58,299 bases of DNA from positions 1 through 58,299 of the forward strand of contig JAETNT010000032.1 in the NCBI GenBank assembly GCA_021772025.1, given 5' to 3'. Below the pieces are notes generated by a model. The model was not told where the DNA came from. It made no database searches and was given only the letters and a program-made list of their open reading frames with translations. Source of the stretch: Enterocloster bolteae (GTDB lineage: Bacteria > Bacillota > Clostridia > Lachnospirales > Lachnospiraceae). The position numbers were made by a program, and so were the translations under genes. This document shows, piece after piece, positions 51,196-58,299 of this stretch (positions within the stretch are counted from its first letter, which is position 1; every line of letters starts with the position of its first letter).

Positions 51196-53090
51196 AGCAA
51201 TGGAAAGAACGAAAAATCCAAAGCAGAGCAGACGCGGCAGAACTGCTTTTAGAAATCATCCGTCCTTTGAAAAAGTATTATAGTGATGGGAGCAGCTGGC
51301 TTCATGTAGGAAATACCGGAGTCCATTATGGAGAAAAATCAGCTCGCATGGAAGCCTTTTCCAGAATTTTGTGGGGTCTGGGACCTTTATGGTCTCAGGA
51401 AAGTCCCGCATTGGCCCCGGCTTTAAAAGATGAGATTGAAGAATGGAAAAAACGCTACCGGACCGGGATAATTCACGGAACCGATCCACGGTATCCGGAG
51501 TATTGGGGAGATTTGGAAGATTATGACCAAAAAATGGTTGAAATGGCCGCCATTGCATCAGCTGTCAGCCTGTCTCCTCAGGTTTTATGGGATCCTCTGG
51601 AAGAATGTCAGAAGGAACGTTTTTGTATTTGGATGAACCAGATTAACACACATAAGGTACATGCTAATAACTGGAGATTTTTTCGAATTCTTGTGAATAT
51701 GATGTTTCGGATTATCGGGCGGCCCTGGTCCCGTGAAAAGACGGAAGAAGACTGGGCCGTGATTACAGAATGCTATGAGGGTGACGGCTGGTATCATGAC
51801 GGAAACAGCGGGCAATTAGATTATTATATTGCCTTCGCAATGCATTTTTATGGCCTTATCTATGCCGGATTGATGGAAAAAGAAGAGCCTGATCATTGTC
51901 TTATATTGAGAGAACGCGGAAAACAATTTGCACAGGATTTTATGTATTGGTTCGATACAGAAGGACGAGAACTGCCCTATGGACGGAGTCTTACCTATCG
52001 CTTTGCTCACGGCGCCTTTTTTTCCGCCCTTGCTTTTGCCTGTGACAGCGGTCTGGAATATGGGATTTTACGGCATCTAGCTGTAAGCAATCTGAAAGGA
52101 TGGATTTGCCGCCCCATATTTGATAACGGAGGCGTACTTAGTATAGGATATGGTTATCCCAATCTATTTATGAGTGAACGGTACAATGGCCAAGGTTCTC
52201 CTTATTGGAGCCTAAAAACATTTTTTATGCTTGCCCTGGAAGACAATCATCCCTTCTGGACAGCGCAGGAGAAGCAGCCTTCCTTTGATCCGGTGCGGCT
52301 TTTAAAGCATCCCCATATGCTAATCCTTCATCATAAAAACCATGTGCTGTCATTTGTCACCGGGCAGCATTGTCAAAACCATGGCTGTACTGCAGAAAAA
52401 TACGAAAAATTCGTTTATTCTAATCAATTTGGATTCAGCGTATCCAGAGGACACGATCTGCGGGATGGGGCATTTGATAATACATTAGCTGTATCTCTGG
52501 CAGATGACAACTACTACCGAATGAAGTATGGTACAAAAACTTTTGTTATAACCGAACAGGCGGTGTTTTCCTCCTACAGTCTGATGCCCGGCGTGGAAGC
52601 AGAAAGCGCCATAATTCCTTTAGGAGCCTGGCACATAAGAGTTCACCGTATTACTGCTGATAAAGAAATTGATGTGGCTGACGGCGGTTTTTCCATCGAA
52701 GCAGAAGCATGTTCCCAAATTCAGCCCGGCTGCTTTTCCGGAAAATATACAGCGGCTCAGATCAAGCAGGAAAGCGGAAAGGTATTTGCCTGCCTGCCAT
52801 GGGGAATCAGCGGAGCCGTTTCTGTAAACGGCGGCGGAAATGCGGTATTGGTAGACACATTTCCCAACACGAATCTGCTGTATAATCTGGCTGTTTTGCC
52901 AATGATTTGCAAAAGACTTCAGCCTGGCCGGCATCAGATGATTCACTGCTTCCTCGGAGATCGGACAAAAGAAGCCGCTCAATATACAGAAAAGATCCCA
53001 CAGGCATGGCTCAAAGACAACAAGATATGGATTAGAACGGAAGAAGAAGAAATCGTAATAAAATGGCCGGATTTAAAATACGGGAATTAA
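51189..53090 (+). CDS. DUF2264 family protein of the polysaccharide operon
   Basis: 633 residues, overlapping its neighbour by 7 bases behind GAGGAGG. The N-terminal 380 residues match the DUF2264 pattern: RMEAFSRILWGLGPLW, PEYWGDLEDYDQKMVEMAAIASA, ANNWRFFRILVN, GDGWYHDGNSGQLDYYIAFAMHFYGLIYA, and GRSLTYRFAHGAFFSALAF; an alpha/alpha toroid is expected. The C-terminal 250 residues look like a beta sandwich. No signal peptide. DUF2264 proteins occur in uronic-acid polysaccharide loci and are thought to be lyases or hydrolases. Conserved Asn/His/Tyr in the listed blocks are likely active-site residues (inference). Confidence 0.82.
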   Translation: MLEQWKERKIQSRADAAELLLEIIRPLKKYYSDGSSWLHVGNTGVHYGEKSARMEAFSRILWGLGPLWSQESPALAPALKDEIEEWKKRYRTGIIHGTDPRYPEYWGDLEDYDQKMVEMAAIASAVSLSPQVLWDPLEECQKERFCIWMNQINTHKVHANNWRFFRILVNMMFRIIGRPWSREKTEEDWAVITECYEGDGWYHDGNSGQLDYYIAFAMHFYGLIYAGLMEKEEPDHCLILRERGKQFAQDFMYWFDTEGRELPYGRSLTYRFAHGAFFSALAFACDSGLEYGILRHLAVSNLKGWICRPIFDNGGVLSIGYGYPNLFMSERYNGQGSPYWSLKTFFMLALEDNHPFWTAQEKQPSFDPVRLLKHPHMLILHHKNHVLSFVTGQHCQNHGCTAEKYEKFVYSNQFGFSVSRGHDLRDGAFDNTLAVSLADDNYYRMKYGTKTFVITEQAVFSSYSLMPGVEAESAIIPLGAWHIRVHRITADKEIDVADGGFSIEAEACSQIQPGCFSGKYTAAQIKQESGKVFACLPWGISGAVSVNGGGNAVLVDTFPNTNLLYNLAVLPMICKRLQPGRHQMIHCFLGDRTKEAAQYTEKIPQAWLKDNKIWIRTEEEEIVIKWPDLKYGN

Positions 53091-53099
53091 CCTTTTTGT

Positions 53100-53134
53100 A
53101 ACCGGAAGCACAGCCTGGTTTGCTGCTTCCGGTT
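53100..53134 (+). terminator. Rho-independent terminator of the polysaccharide operon
   Basis: AACCGGAAGCA (53100-53110) pairs with TGCTTCCGGTT (53124-53134), followed by ATTTGCC. It lies 10 bases after the DUF2264 stop. Confidence 0.7.
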
Positions 53135-53159
53135 ATTTGCCTTGCGGTGTCTGGTATAT

Positions 53160-53711
53160 TCAGCTCATTTCTCTCCAATGCTCTTTTGTCATCACATTGG
53201 TATGGCCAACTCTCACATCATTCATCAATGGCACTGGCACTTCGTCACAAGTGTGATGATATACAAAGCCAAGTTTCTCCTGAACTCTTTTTGATTTTAC
53301 ATTGCCATCATAATACCCGCACCAAACCGCATTCATTTTCAAATCGTCAAAAGCATGTCGAAGCAGTTCTTTTGCCGCTTCAGGAATCAGCCCTTTTCCC
53401 CAAAATGGCTGACCAAGCCAATATCCTAATTCGCATTCATCATCTTTATCGGTCATATCTGTATGACCGTTTAGCTTCAACTCAATCGCTCCAATCGCAG
53501 CATTATCTTCTTTCAAGCAGACCGCATAACACTCCTGCCCTGAAAAGACATTTTTAATAACATCACGACTTTCTTCAATATTTTTGTGCGGCGGCCATCC
53601 GGCTATAGGCCCCACAGCAGGGTCTTTGGCATACTGATATAATGATTCAGCGTCGTTTTCACCCCACGCGCGGAGGAGTAATCTGTCTGTATATAGTATC
53701 TTGATTTCCAT
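53160..53711 (-). CDS. GNAT acetyltransferase, RimJ/RimL type
   Basis: 183 residues. Opening ILYTDRLLLRAWGENDAESLYQYAKDP and the acetyl-CoA-binding stretch ELGYWLGQPFWGKGLIPEAAKELLRHAF (motif A, with the Q/GxxGxG/A variant WGKGLIPEA) followed by NVKSKRVQEKLGFVYH are characteristic. The family N-acetylates ribosomal proteins, peptides or small amines. It lies at the junction between the polysaccharide operon and the decayed mobile region, with no operon partner. Confidence 0.88.
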   Translation of the reverse strand: MEIKILYTDRLLLRAWGENDAESLYQYAKDPAVGPIAGWPPHKNIEESRDVIKNVFSGQECYAVCLKEDNAAIGAIELKLNGHTDMTDKDDECELGYWLGQPFWGKGLIPEAAKELLRHAFDDLKMNAVWCGYYDGNVKSKRVQEKLGFVYHHTCDEVPVPLMNDVRVGHTNVMTKEHWREMS

Positions 53712-53740
53712 ATCTGATTCCTCTCTTTCTGTAAACAGAC

Positions 53741-54659
53741 CTACGCACCGATGATATACGGCACAATTACATCATAAAACTTTTTGCTCCATTCAGCTTA
53801 GAAGCGGCTCTGTCCGAATGTTGCTCCTTTCCACATAGTCTTTAAAAATGGCATATATCTTCTTTTGCTGCGGAATCGCCTGTTGCTTCACACTCAAGTA
53901 ATCTCTAATAAACGCACTCACATCATATTTCGTGCAGATCTCTATTTGATTCCTGTATTTTTCGTAATACTCATCTTGCTCTTTGGATGGAAGCCCCATA
54001 AGGATGAAGTTCCTGATTTTATCACCTTCGCTCAAATCCAGGCCTGTGGAATTCAAGCTCTCGAAAATCAACTGCGGATTATCATCGTTATTCAGTGTGA
54101 TATTGATAATCTCAAGCCTGCAAATCGCATCAAATAACTCATCAATCGTGATTTCCTGCTTTTGAATCCGGTCATAAAAGTAGTTATAGTTTGCCGTCAA
54201 ATTAGACTCTCGCACATACTCTGACGGGTCAGCGAAGAGTTTTCCAAATGCCCTTTGGTCGTTCTTCACTGGTTTGAGTTTGATTCGTTTCTCTTCCGGC
54301 TGATATTTATCCACCAAGAAATCCTCATACAGCTGTTTCGAAAGAGACGCATCTTCCGGTTTCACCACACCATTTTTCATAAGGTTATACATAGCGAGGA
54401 ACAGCAATGATACTGTCGTCAGACGCTGCTGTCCATCGATTACCAAGAATTCCGTATTTCGTCCGCTCGGATTATATACCGATACAAGACTGCCAAAAAA
54501 ATGGCTTCACCTATTGCTTTTAATGACCTTTACCAAATCATCGTAAAGCTGCTTACAGTTTTCAGCTCTCCAATCATAATTACGCTGATATACCGGAATA
54601 ATAAAGCGTTTCTTAGAGCCTTCCATGTATTCAATTAACCTGCTTTCTGAGCCTTTCAT
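53741..54659 (-). pseudogene. GmrSD/DUF262 protein, interrupted and truncated
   Basis: MKGSESRLIEYMEGSKKRFIIPVYQRNYDW begins at 54659 and VIDGQQRLTTVSLLFLAMYN resumes at 54443 in the same frame; between them a TGA (54507-54509) breaks an otherwise continuous reading (KSNR-stop-SHFFGSLVSV). The second part runs 217 codons to a stop at 53793, and a shifted frame after it still reads AEWSKKFYDVIVPYIIGA to 53741. The DUF262 motifs (IPxYQRxYxW and DGQQR) are clear. Intact GmrSD proteins have near 600 residues and a C-terminal HNH-type DUF1524 nuclease, absent here. This was a modified-DNA restriction enzyme or related protein; now probably dead. Confidence 0.8.
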
Positions 54660-54813
54660 TTTAACACCCACTTTCTTTATATCAACTCTGCTGGAGTTTT
54701 TCCGTAAAAACACAAGTCCATTTTCCTCAAAAGTGCCTGAAAGGCCCGGAAAATCAATGTTTCTTGACGAGAAGAGCGACTGTCTCAACATGCGGTGAAA
54801 GTTTCTTCTTATG

Positions 54814-54951
54814 CTAAATAGCGAAACCGTCACCTTTTGCGAAAAGGTTTATACCCCACTTAGGGGGATACCGTTTACCCCACATATAATCCAACATCTT
54901 TATGCCAATATATTGCTTTCCTCTGTATACATAATTATCTAAATTAATCAT
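54814..54951 (-). CDS. small uncharacterised ORF, 45 residues
   Basis: ATG at 54951 with AAGGAG ten bases upstream, reading MINLDNYVYRGKQYIGIKML and ending GDGFAI. Strong start signal and lysine/tyrosine-rich composition look genuine, but the product is short and unrecognised. It may be the N-terminal remnant of a longer gene cut by the rearrangements that also damaged the DUF262 gene downstream. Its start codon and ribosome site lie in one arm of a long inverted repeat. Confidence 0.4.
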   Translation of the reverse strand: MINLDNYVYRGKQYIGIKMLDYMWGKRYPPKWGINLFAKGDGFAI

Positions 54952-55011
54952 GCAAAAACACTCCTTTGTTTTGTGGTGATTCAATTATAACAAAGGTTCT
55001 GTGTTTTTGCA
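54951..55011. repeat. long inverted repeat covering a ribosome binding site
   Basis: TGCAAAAACACTCCTTTGTT (54951-54970) pairs with AACAAAGGTTCTGTGTTTTTGCA (54989-55011) apart from a three-base bulge. On the plus strand it is followed by TTTTTATTTT, as in a terminator; on the minus strand it would hide the AGGAG of the 45-residue ORF. Confidence 0.55.
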
Positions 55012-55071
55012 TTTTTATTTTAAGTAGGAAAGCACGTCTGAAAAAATGGGAAAACTCAAACTAGAAAAAAC

Positions 55072-55100
55072 TTGAAAGTCAACATCAAATATGGTATATT
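55072..55100 (+). promoter_or_regulatory. promoter of the antisense (antitoxin) RNA
   Basis: TTGAAA (55072-55077), 17-base spacer, TATATT (55095-55100). No protein-coding gene follows on this strand; transcription would run into the 3' end of the toxin gene. Confidence 0.6.
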
Positions 55101-55106
55101 AAATGC

Positions 55107-55200
55107 AAAGGGAAAGCCAGAGAAGCGGCCTACCCCTCAAATGCTAAGTCAAACTTTTTACAGTCTGGCCGTCACTATTGCGAGTAGTGGCGGCTATTTT
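55107..55200 (+). ncRNA. candidate type I antitoxin RNA
   Basis: Predicted from a promoter ending at 55100 to a terminator hairpin GCCGTCACTA-TTGCGAG-TAGTGGCGGC (55168-55194, one mismatch) followed by TATTTT. The RNA of about 95 bases would be complementary to the end of the toxin mRNA, overlapping its stop codon (55194-55196). This convergent geometry is that of TxpA/RatA-type pairs. Not experimentally known from this sequence. Confidence 0.5.
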
Positions 55201-55283
55201 CTGCCCTTGAAGACCGTGTAACACAGGCCCACAAGAGCGACGATAAAGATACAAAACTGAAATAAATCAGCATATGTAACCAT
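55194..55283 (-). CDS. 29-residue holin-like toxin peptide (type I toxin)
   Basis: ATG at 55283 reads MVTYADLFQFCIFIVALVGL, then CYTVFKGRK and TAG. One membrane helix (about 7-24) followed by a basic tail is the pattern of the small putative holin-like toxins common on Firmicute mobile elements. AAAGGAGGG lies eleven bases upstream but is paired with CCCTCC in a leader hairpin (55293-55316), a usual way to keep type I toxin primary transcripts untranslated. Promoter: TTGTCG, 18 bases, TACAAT at 55375-55404 on the minus strand. Overlapping antisense RNA from the other side. Confidence 0.75.
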   Translation of the reverse strand: MVTYADLFQFCIFIVALVGLCYTVFKGRK

Positions 55284-55292
55284 CAAGCAACG

Positions 55293-55316
55293 CCCTCCTT
55301 TCTTTCGTCTGGAGGG
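55293..55316 (-). promoter_or_regulatory. hairpin sequestering the toxin Shine-Dalgarno
   Basis: On the minus strand CCCTCC (55311-55316) pairs with GGAGGG (55293-55298) around a 12-base loop; GGAGGG is the toxin ribosome binding site. Confidence 0.6.
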
Positions 55317-55374
55317 TCAGCCCCTCCGAAGATGAAGGGTAAGCCGCCTTTGCTCTCTGACTTTCCGTACCTGG

Positions 55375-55404
55375 ATTGTATCATATCTTCTATGTATTCG
55401 ACAA
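55375..55404 (-). promoter_or_regulatory. probable promoter of the toxin gene
   Basis: Minus strand TTGTCG (55399-55404), 18 bases, TACAAT (55375-55380), 92 bases before the toxin ATG, giving a long untranslated leader. Confidence 0.5.
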
Positions 55405-55458
55405 CAACTATCTTTTTCTCCCCCCGATTTACTCAATTAAATATGAGGGGAAGAAAAG

Positions 55459-55690
55459 GTCAAGGCAGACCAGCAGGAAATCGATACCTACGAACAGAAC
55501 AAGAGCGACTTTGACCGCTTTTCCGCAATTATCCGCAAGTATGTGGGGATAAAGGAACTCACCCCGCAATCATCAATGAATTTATCAAGAAAATCATAGT
55601 CCATGCGCCGGAAAAGGTGGACGGGAAACGGGTACAGAAAGTGGATATTGTTTTCAACTTTTTTCAGTTTGCTATTTTGCTGAATATTAC
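55459..55690 (+). pseudogene. large serine recombinase, C-terminal relic (frameshifted)
   Basis: Reads VKADQQEIDTYEQNKSDFDR, then FSAIIRKYVGIKELTP; after loss of one base the frame continues AIINEFIKKIIVHAPEKVDG and KRVQKVDIVFNF. This matches the conserved end (DUF4368-type) of TnpX-like large serine recombinases of clostridial transposons. The catalytic N-terminal domain is absent. A leftover of an excised or eroded transposon, next to a toxin-antitoxin pair usually carried on such elements. Confidence 0.7.
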
Positions 55691-55710
55691 AGTGCTTGGC
55701 ACAAGAATAT

Positions 55711-55812
55711 TCAATAACTCCGGAACAGCTCATCACATCCCCGGTTCATTTCCTGCAACAGTTCTTCTCTTGCTTTTTTCGTAAGCGCCAAATATTCCTG
55801 CGGATTTTCGAG
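55711..55812 (-). pseudogene. C-terminal fragment of an unknown small protein
   Basis: Minus frame open from 55812 to TGA at 55711 reads LENPQEYLALTKKAREELLQ and EMNRGCDELFRSY. Amphipathic, coding-like, but without start; cut by the IS66 insertion region at its 5' side. Family not recognised. Confidence 0.4.
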
Positions 55813-55884
55813 TCCTCAGATTTCCCCTATAATTGTAACCGATAGATACTTAGACTATTTCACTACAATTATGGAGGATAGGTT

Positions 55885-56295
55885 ATGGCAGGTACTCGCA
55901 AAGCCCGTGTTCCGATGGCGGAACAGATCAGGCTTATCAATGAATGCCGTCAGAGCGGCATGACAGATGCTGACTGGTGCCGTGAAAACGACATTGCAGT
56001 AAGCACCTTTTACAACTGGGTCAGCCGTTGTCGGAAAGCAGCAGCGGATCAGATCCCAGCAGCGAATTATGGTCATCTTGAGGTTCCCCGCCCGAAACAG
56101 GACGTGGTCCCCATTGACATTGTTCCGGATCACATTCCGGAACAGCATACAGCATCACAGATGCTAAACTCGCACCTTGACAATTCACATACGATTGAAG
56201 TTTCTATGAAGGATATCACGGTCCGCATCAGCAATGATTCCGATCCTGTTCTGCTCACCAGGACTTTTCGTATGCTTCAGGAGTTCTCATGTTAG
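55885..56295 (+). CDS. tnpA: IS66 accessory protein TnpA
   Basis: 136 residues, ATG behind ATGGAGGAT. The N terminus is a helix-turn-helix: AEQIRLINECRQSGMTDADWCRENDIAVSTFYNWVSRCRK, the form seen in IS66 OrfA proteins; the C-terminal half ends TVRISNDSDPVLLTRTFRMLQEF, as commonly found in this protein. It probably binds the element ends or regulates transposase expression; required for transposition in IS66-type elements studied. Confidence 0.9.
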   Translation: MAGTRKARVPMAEQIRLINECRQSGMTDADWCRENDIAVSTFYNWVSRCRKAAADQIPAANYGHLEVPRPKQDVVPIDIVPDHIPEQHTASQMLNSHLDNSHTIEVSMKDITVRISNDSDPVLLTRTFRMLQEFSC

Positions 56296-56630
56296 GTGAT
56301 ATCTCCGGGCTTGAGAAGATCTACATTGTCTGTGGCTACACCGATATGCGGAAATCCATTGACGGACTCTGCGCCGTTATCGAAGACCAGCTTAAGATGG
56401 ATCCGTCGTCCAGTGCTCTCTTCCTTTTCTGTGGAAGAAGACGGGACAGGATCAAAGCCTTGTTCCGCGAACCGGATGGCTTCGTTCTGATCTATAAGCG
56501 CTTGTCTGTCCGCGGCGGCTATCAATGGCCCAGGAAGCAGCCGGAGGTCCGGAATCTTTCCTGGCGGGAGTTTGACTGGTTGATGTCCGGGATTGATATT
56601 GACCAGCCAAAAGCCCTCAAAGCAGAGTAA
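56289..56630 (+). CDS. tnpB: IS66 accessory protein TnpB
   Basis: 113 residues, full length. Contains the IS66 Orf2 signature: GLEKIYIVCGYTDMRKSIDGLCAVIE at the start, then LFLFCGRRRDRIKALFREPDGFVLIYKRL. Its start overlaps the tnpA end, indicating translational coupling. Not related to the RNA-guided TnpB nucleases of IS200/IS605 elements despite the shared name. Confidence 0.92.
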   Translation: MLGDISGLEKIYIVCGYTDMRKSIDGLCAVIEDQLKMDPSSSALFLFCGRRRDRIKALFREPDGFVLIYKRLSVRGGYQWPRKQPEVRNLSWREFDWLMSGIDIDQPKALKAE

Positions 56631-56772
56631 AAAACACTTGTATTTCGGCAGAAATCCTGCACAGAAAAATCCGGAAATTCCCTGTAAATTCGGCATTTTT
56701 CAGGAGCCATTTTCCTTTAGTAAAAGCCCCGTTTCTGGTATAATAAAGGTATCAAATCCGAGGAGAGAAACG

Positions 56773-58299
56773 ATGGCTTCCAGTGCAAAAGATATCCAGC
56801 TTCGAGAGCTGAAAGATACAGTATCACAACTGAAAACAATGGTATCTGAACAGACTGAGCTGATCAAATCTCTCCGTCTTATTATTGACGAAAAATCCAG
56901 TCATGAGAAAGCACTTCAGGAACAGGTAGATGATCTGACCAAAAAACTCTTTGGTTCCTCCAGCGAAAGAAGATCTGATGACATTCCGAGACAACAGAAT
57001 CTCTTCGATGAAGCAGAAGCGGAACAGGACCCCTCCCTGCTGGAAGGCGAAACGGTAATCCGGGAGCATACCCGTAAAAAGAAGGCAACGCATGAGGATC
57101 TCTTCAAAGGCCTGAAGGTTGAAAAAGCAGTGATCCCTCTTCCAGAAGAGGAGCCGATCTGTCCGGTATGTGGTACGCAGATGGTCCTGATCGGCGAGGA
57201 GTATGTCCGCCGGGAACTGGAATTCATTCCTGCCACTTGTAAAGTGATCGAATACTACAGTCAGAGTTACGGATGCCCCTCCTGCAAGGAAGGACTCGGT
57301 GATACAGAAAAGCCTGTGATCGTAAAGTCTCAGGTTCCGCCGGCTCTGGTTGGGAAAGGGCCTGCATCAGCATCTGCTGTTGCATGGACTATGTATCAGA
57401 AGTATGCCAACGGGCTTCCGCTTTACCGGCAGGAGAAGGACTGGAAGCAGTATGGGGCTCAGATCAGCCGAACCACCCTTGCCAACTGGATCATCTACTG
57501 TTCACAGAACTATTTTCAGCCAATGTATGATTACTTTCATCGAGAGCTGCTGAAACGTAGTTTTGCGATGGCAGATGAGACGCGAGTCCAGGTATTGAAA
57601 GAGGAAGGCCGCAGGGCCCAGACCCAGTCGTTCATGTGGCTGTTCCGAAGCGGTGAGGACGGACTTCCGGAGATCCTCCTGTATGGCTATTCCCCGACCA
57701 GGAGCGGCAGCCATGCAAAGGAGTTTCTGGAAGGCTACAGCGGATATCTGGAAACTGACGGCTATCAGGGTTATAACAATCTGCCGGGGATCAGGCGCTG
57801 CTCCTGTTGGGCACATATCCGCCGATACTTTATCGACGCTGTTCCCAAAGGAAAGCAGTATGACTACAGCCAGCCGGCAGTACAGGGAGTCCAGTACTGC
57901 AATCGGTTGTTTGCCATTGAAGACTCCATTAACAAAAAGTATCCCGGTAATTATGAAAAGCGGAAACAGCTGCGTCTCGAGAAGGAAAAACCTGTTCTGG
58001 AGGCTTTCTGGTCGTGGCTTGACCAGCAAAAGCCCGTCCGGAATACCCGGATGGATAAAGCCGTGAATTATGTTCTCAACCGGCGTGATACAGCAGAGAC
58101 CTATCTGGAAGACGGGCGGTGCAGCTTTACCAATAATCTCAGCGAGAATGCGATCCGTCCATTCGCAGTGGGCCGGAAGAACTGGCTGTTCAGCAGTTCC
58201 GTGGACGGAGCGAATGCCAGCGCGGTAGTCTACACAATGGTTGAGATGGCAAAGGCACATGGGCTGAATATCTACGGATATCTTAAATTTCTGCTGGAG
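56773..58299 (+). CDS. tnpC: IS66 transposase TnpC, cut by window edge
   Basis: ATG at 56773 behind GAGGAGAG; 509 residues are visible without a stop. N-terminal leucine-zipper-like coiled coil (1-55) followed by DDLTKKLFGSSSERR, a zinc-ribbon-type set (CPVCG and later CPSC), then the DDE catalytic domain: Asp in MADETRVQV, Asp in ETDGYQGYNN, and Glu in NNLSENAIRPFAVGRKNW. All three acids are present, so the transposase appears functional as far as it can be read. About 10-20 C-terminal residues are missing. Confidence 0.93.
   Translation, partial: MASSAKDIQLRELKDTVSQLKTMVSEQTELIKSLRLIIDEKSSHEKALQEQVDDLTKKLFGSSSERRSDDIPRQQNLFDEAEAEQDPSLLEGETVIREHTRKKKATHEDLFKGLKVEKAVIPLPEEEPICPVCGTQMVLIGEEYVRRELEFIPATCKVIEYYSQSYGCPSCKEGLGDTEKPVIVKSQVPPALVGKGPASASAVAWTMYQKYANGLPLYRQEKDWKQYGAQISRTTLANWIIYCSQNYFQPMYDYFHRELLKRSFAMADETRVQVLKEEGRRAQTQSFMWLFRSGEDGLPEILLYGYSPTRSGSHAKEFLEGYSGYLETDGYQGYNNLPGIRRCSCWAHIRRYFIDAVPKGKQYDYSQPAVQGVQYCNRLFAIEDSINKKYPGNYEKRKQLRLEKEKPVLEAFWSWLDQQKPVRNTRMDKAVNYVLNRRDTAETYLEDGRCSFTNNLSENAIRPFAVGRKNWLFSSSVDGANASAVVYTMVEMAKAHGLNIYGYLKFLLE

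Larger units (their letters stand above)
55885..58299 (+). mobile_element. IS66 family insertion sequence, left part
   Basis: Three genes in the canonical order tnpA, tnpB, tnpC on one strand, with tnpA/tnpB overlapping by 7 bases. The right end is outside the window. The left terminal repeat was not located with confidence; it must lie between the fragment ending at 55812 and the tnpA ribosome site at 55872. The 142-base tnpB-tnpC gap contains a TATAAT near 56737, which may give tnpC its own promoter. Confidence 0.85.

Noticed and set aside
54507..54509. TGA in the DUF262 gene as selenocysteine or read-through codon
   Set aside because: The position is not a Cys site of the family, no SECIS-like hairpin directly follows, and the gene is damaged again downstream.
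55781..55795. GTAAGCGCCAAATAT as the left terminal repeat of the IS66 element
   Set aside because: The same bases fit an amphipathic coding fragment on the minus strand, and no matching right end is available in the window.
56289..56630. TnpB as an RNA-guided nuclease related to Cas12
   Set aside because: The name is shared only; this is the short IS66 Orf2 protein with no RuvC motifs.
57502..58260. 252-codon minus frame over the IS66 transposase
   Set aside because: The plus strand encodes an intact DDE transposase through the same bases.

Overview
The window reads as a chromosomal segment of a low-to-mid GC anaerobic Firmicute, most probably a gut Lachnospiraceae-type Clostridium. Evidence: strong AGGAGG ribosome binding sites, sigma-A promoters with 17-base spacers, lipoproteins with an acidic or threonine-rich linker, a fused TAXI-type TRAP transporter, LplABC-type sugar transport with a YesS-like AraC regulator, EFR1-type ferredoxin, a GlpA/BFD/DUF1667 oxidoreductase set, and no respiratory genes. 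Nothing was searched against a database; all family names come from motifs read in the translations.

Layout. 1-156 is the tail of a tyrosine integrase whose gene runs toward a tRNA-Gly/tRNA-Phe pair (285-478, minus), so the left edge is probably the end of an integrated element. 679-7959 (minus) is a housekeeping block: a GlgX-like protein that has lost its catalytic carboxylates, a Uup-type ABC-F, exonuclease III, a second ABC-F and a nitroreductase. 8027-18106 is a carbohydrate-acid catabolic region: M24-like protein, KDPG aldolase fused to a VOC-like domain, a broken TAXI-TRAP permease, a divergent flavin reductase plus GntR regulator, D-2-hydroxyacid dehydrogenase, TAXI binding protein, an altered type II dehydroquinase-like protein, an SDR and a KduI/IolB-like isomerase. 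18360-23598 is a second 2-hydroxyacid-type operon: LarA-like epimerase, DUF1667 protein, FAD/NAD oxidoreductase, GlpA/LhgO-like dehydrogenase, and a second GntR regulator; its promoter is flanked by a perfect 17-base inverted repeat.

23924-36869 holds a MATE exporter, a flavodoxin-ferredoxin fusion, then a defence-like cluster: a BcgI-style two-gene restriction-modification system (nuclease-methylase fusion plus separate two-TRD specificity subunit), HelD, a TfoX C-terminal-domain protein and a 1238-residue protein resembling a STAND sensor whose P-loop is gone. 37008-44599 is a small regulon tied together by a shared palindrome (ATTCATATGAAATT or ATTCAATATGAAT): MFS transporter, LacI regulator, a secreted/membrane alpha/beta hydrolase with a polytopic tail, a thioredoxin-reductase-like flavoprotein without its CxxC, and a membrane AraC regulator. 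44742-53090 is a polysaccharide utilisation operon: LplABC-type transporter, GH88 unsaturated glucuronyl hydrolase, a large unassigned (alpha/alpha) barrel protein and a DUF2264 protein. Unsaturated uronates released here would become substrates for the KduI/KduD/KDPG-aldolase-type enzymes near 10-18 kb, so the two halves may be parts of one uronate pathway (inference).

53160-58299 is a decayed mobile region: GNAT acetyltransferase, a GmrSD/DUF262 pseudogene with an in-frame stop, a probable type I toxin-antitoxin pair (29-residue membrane peptide plus convergent antisense RNA), the frameshifted end of a large serine recombinase, and an IS66 element (tnpA, tnpB, tnpC) that runs off the right edge.
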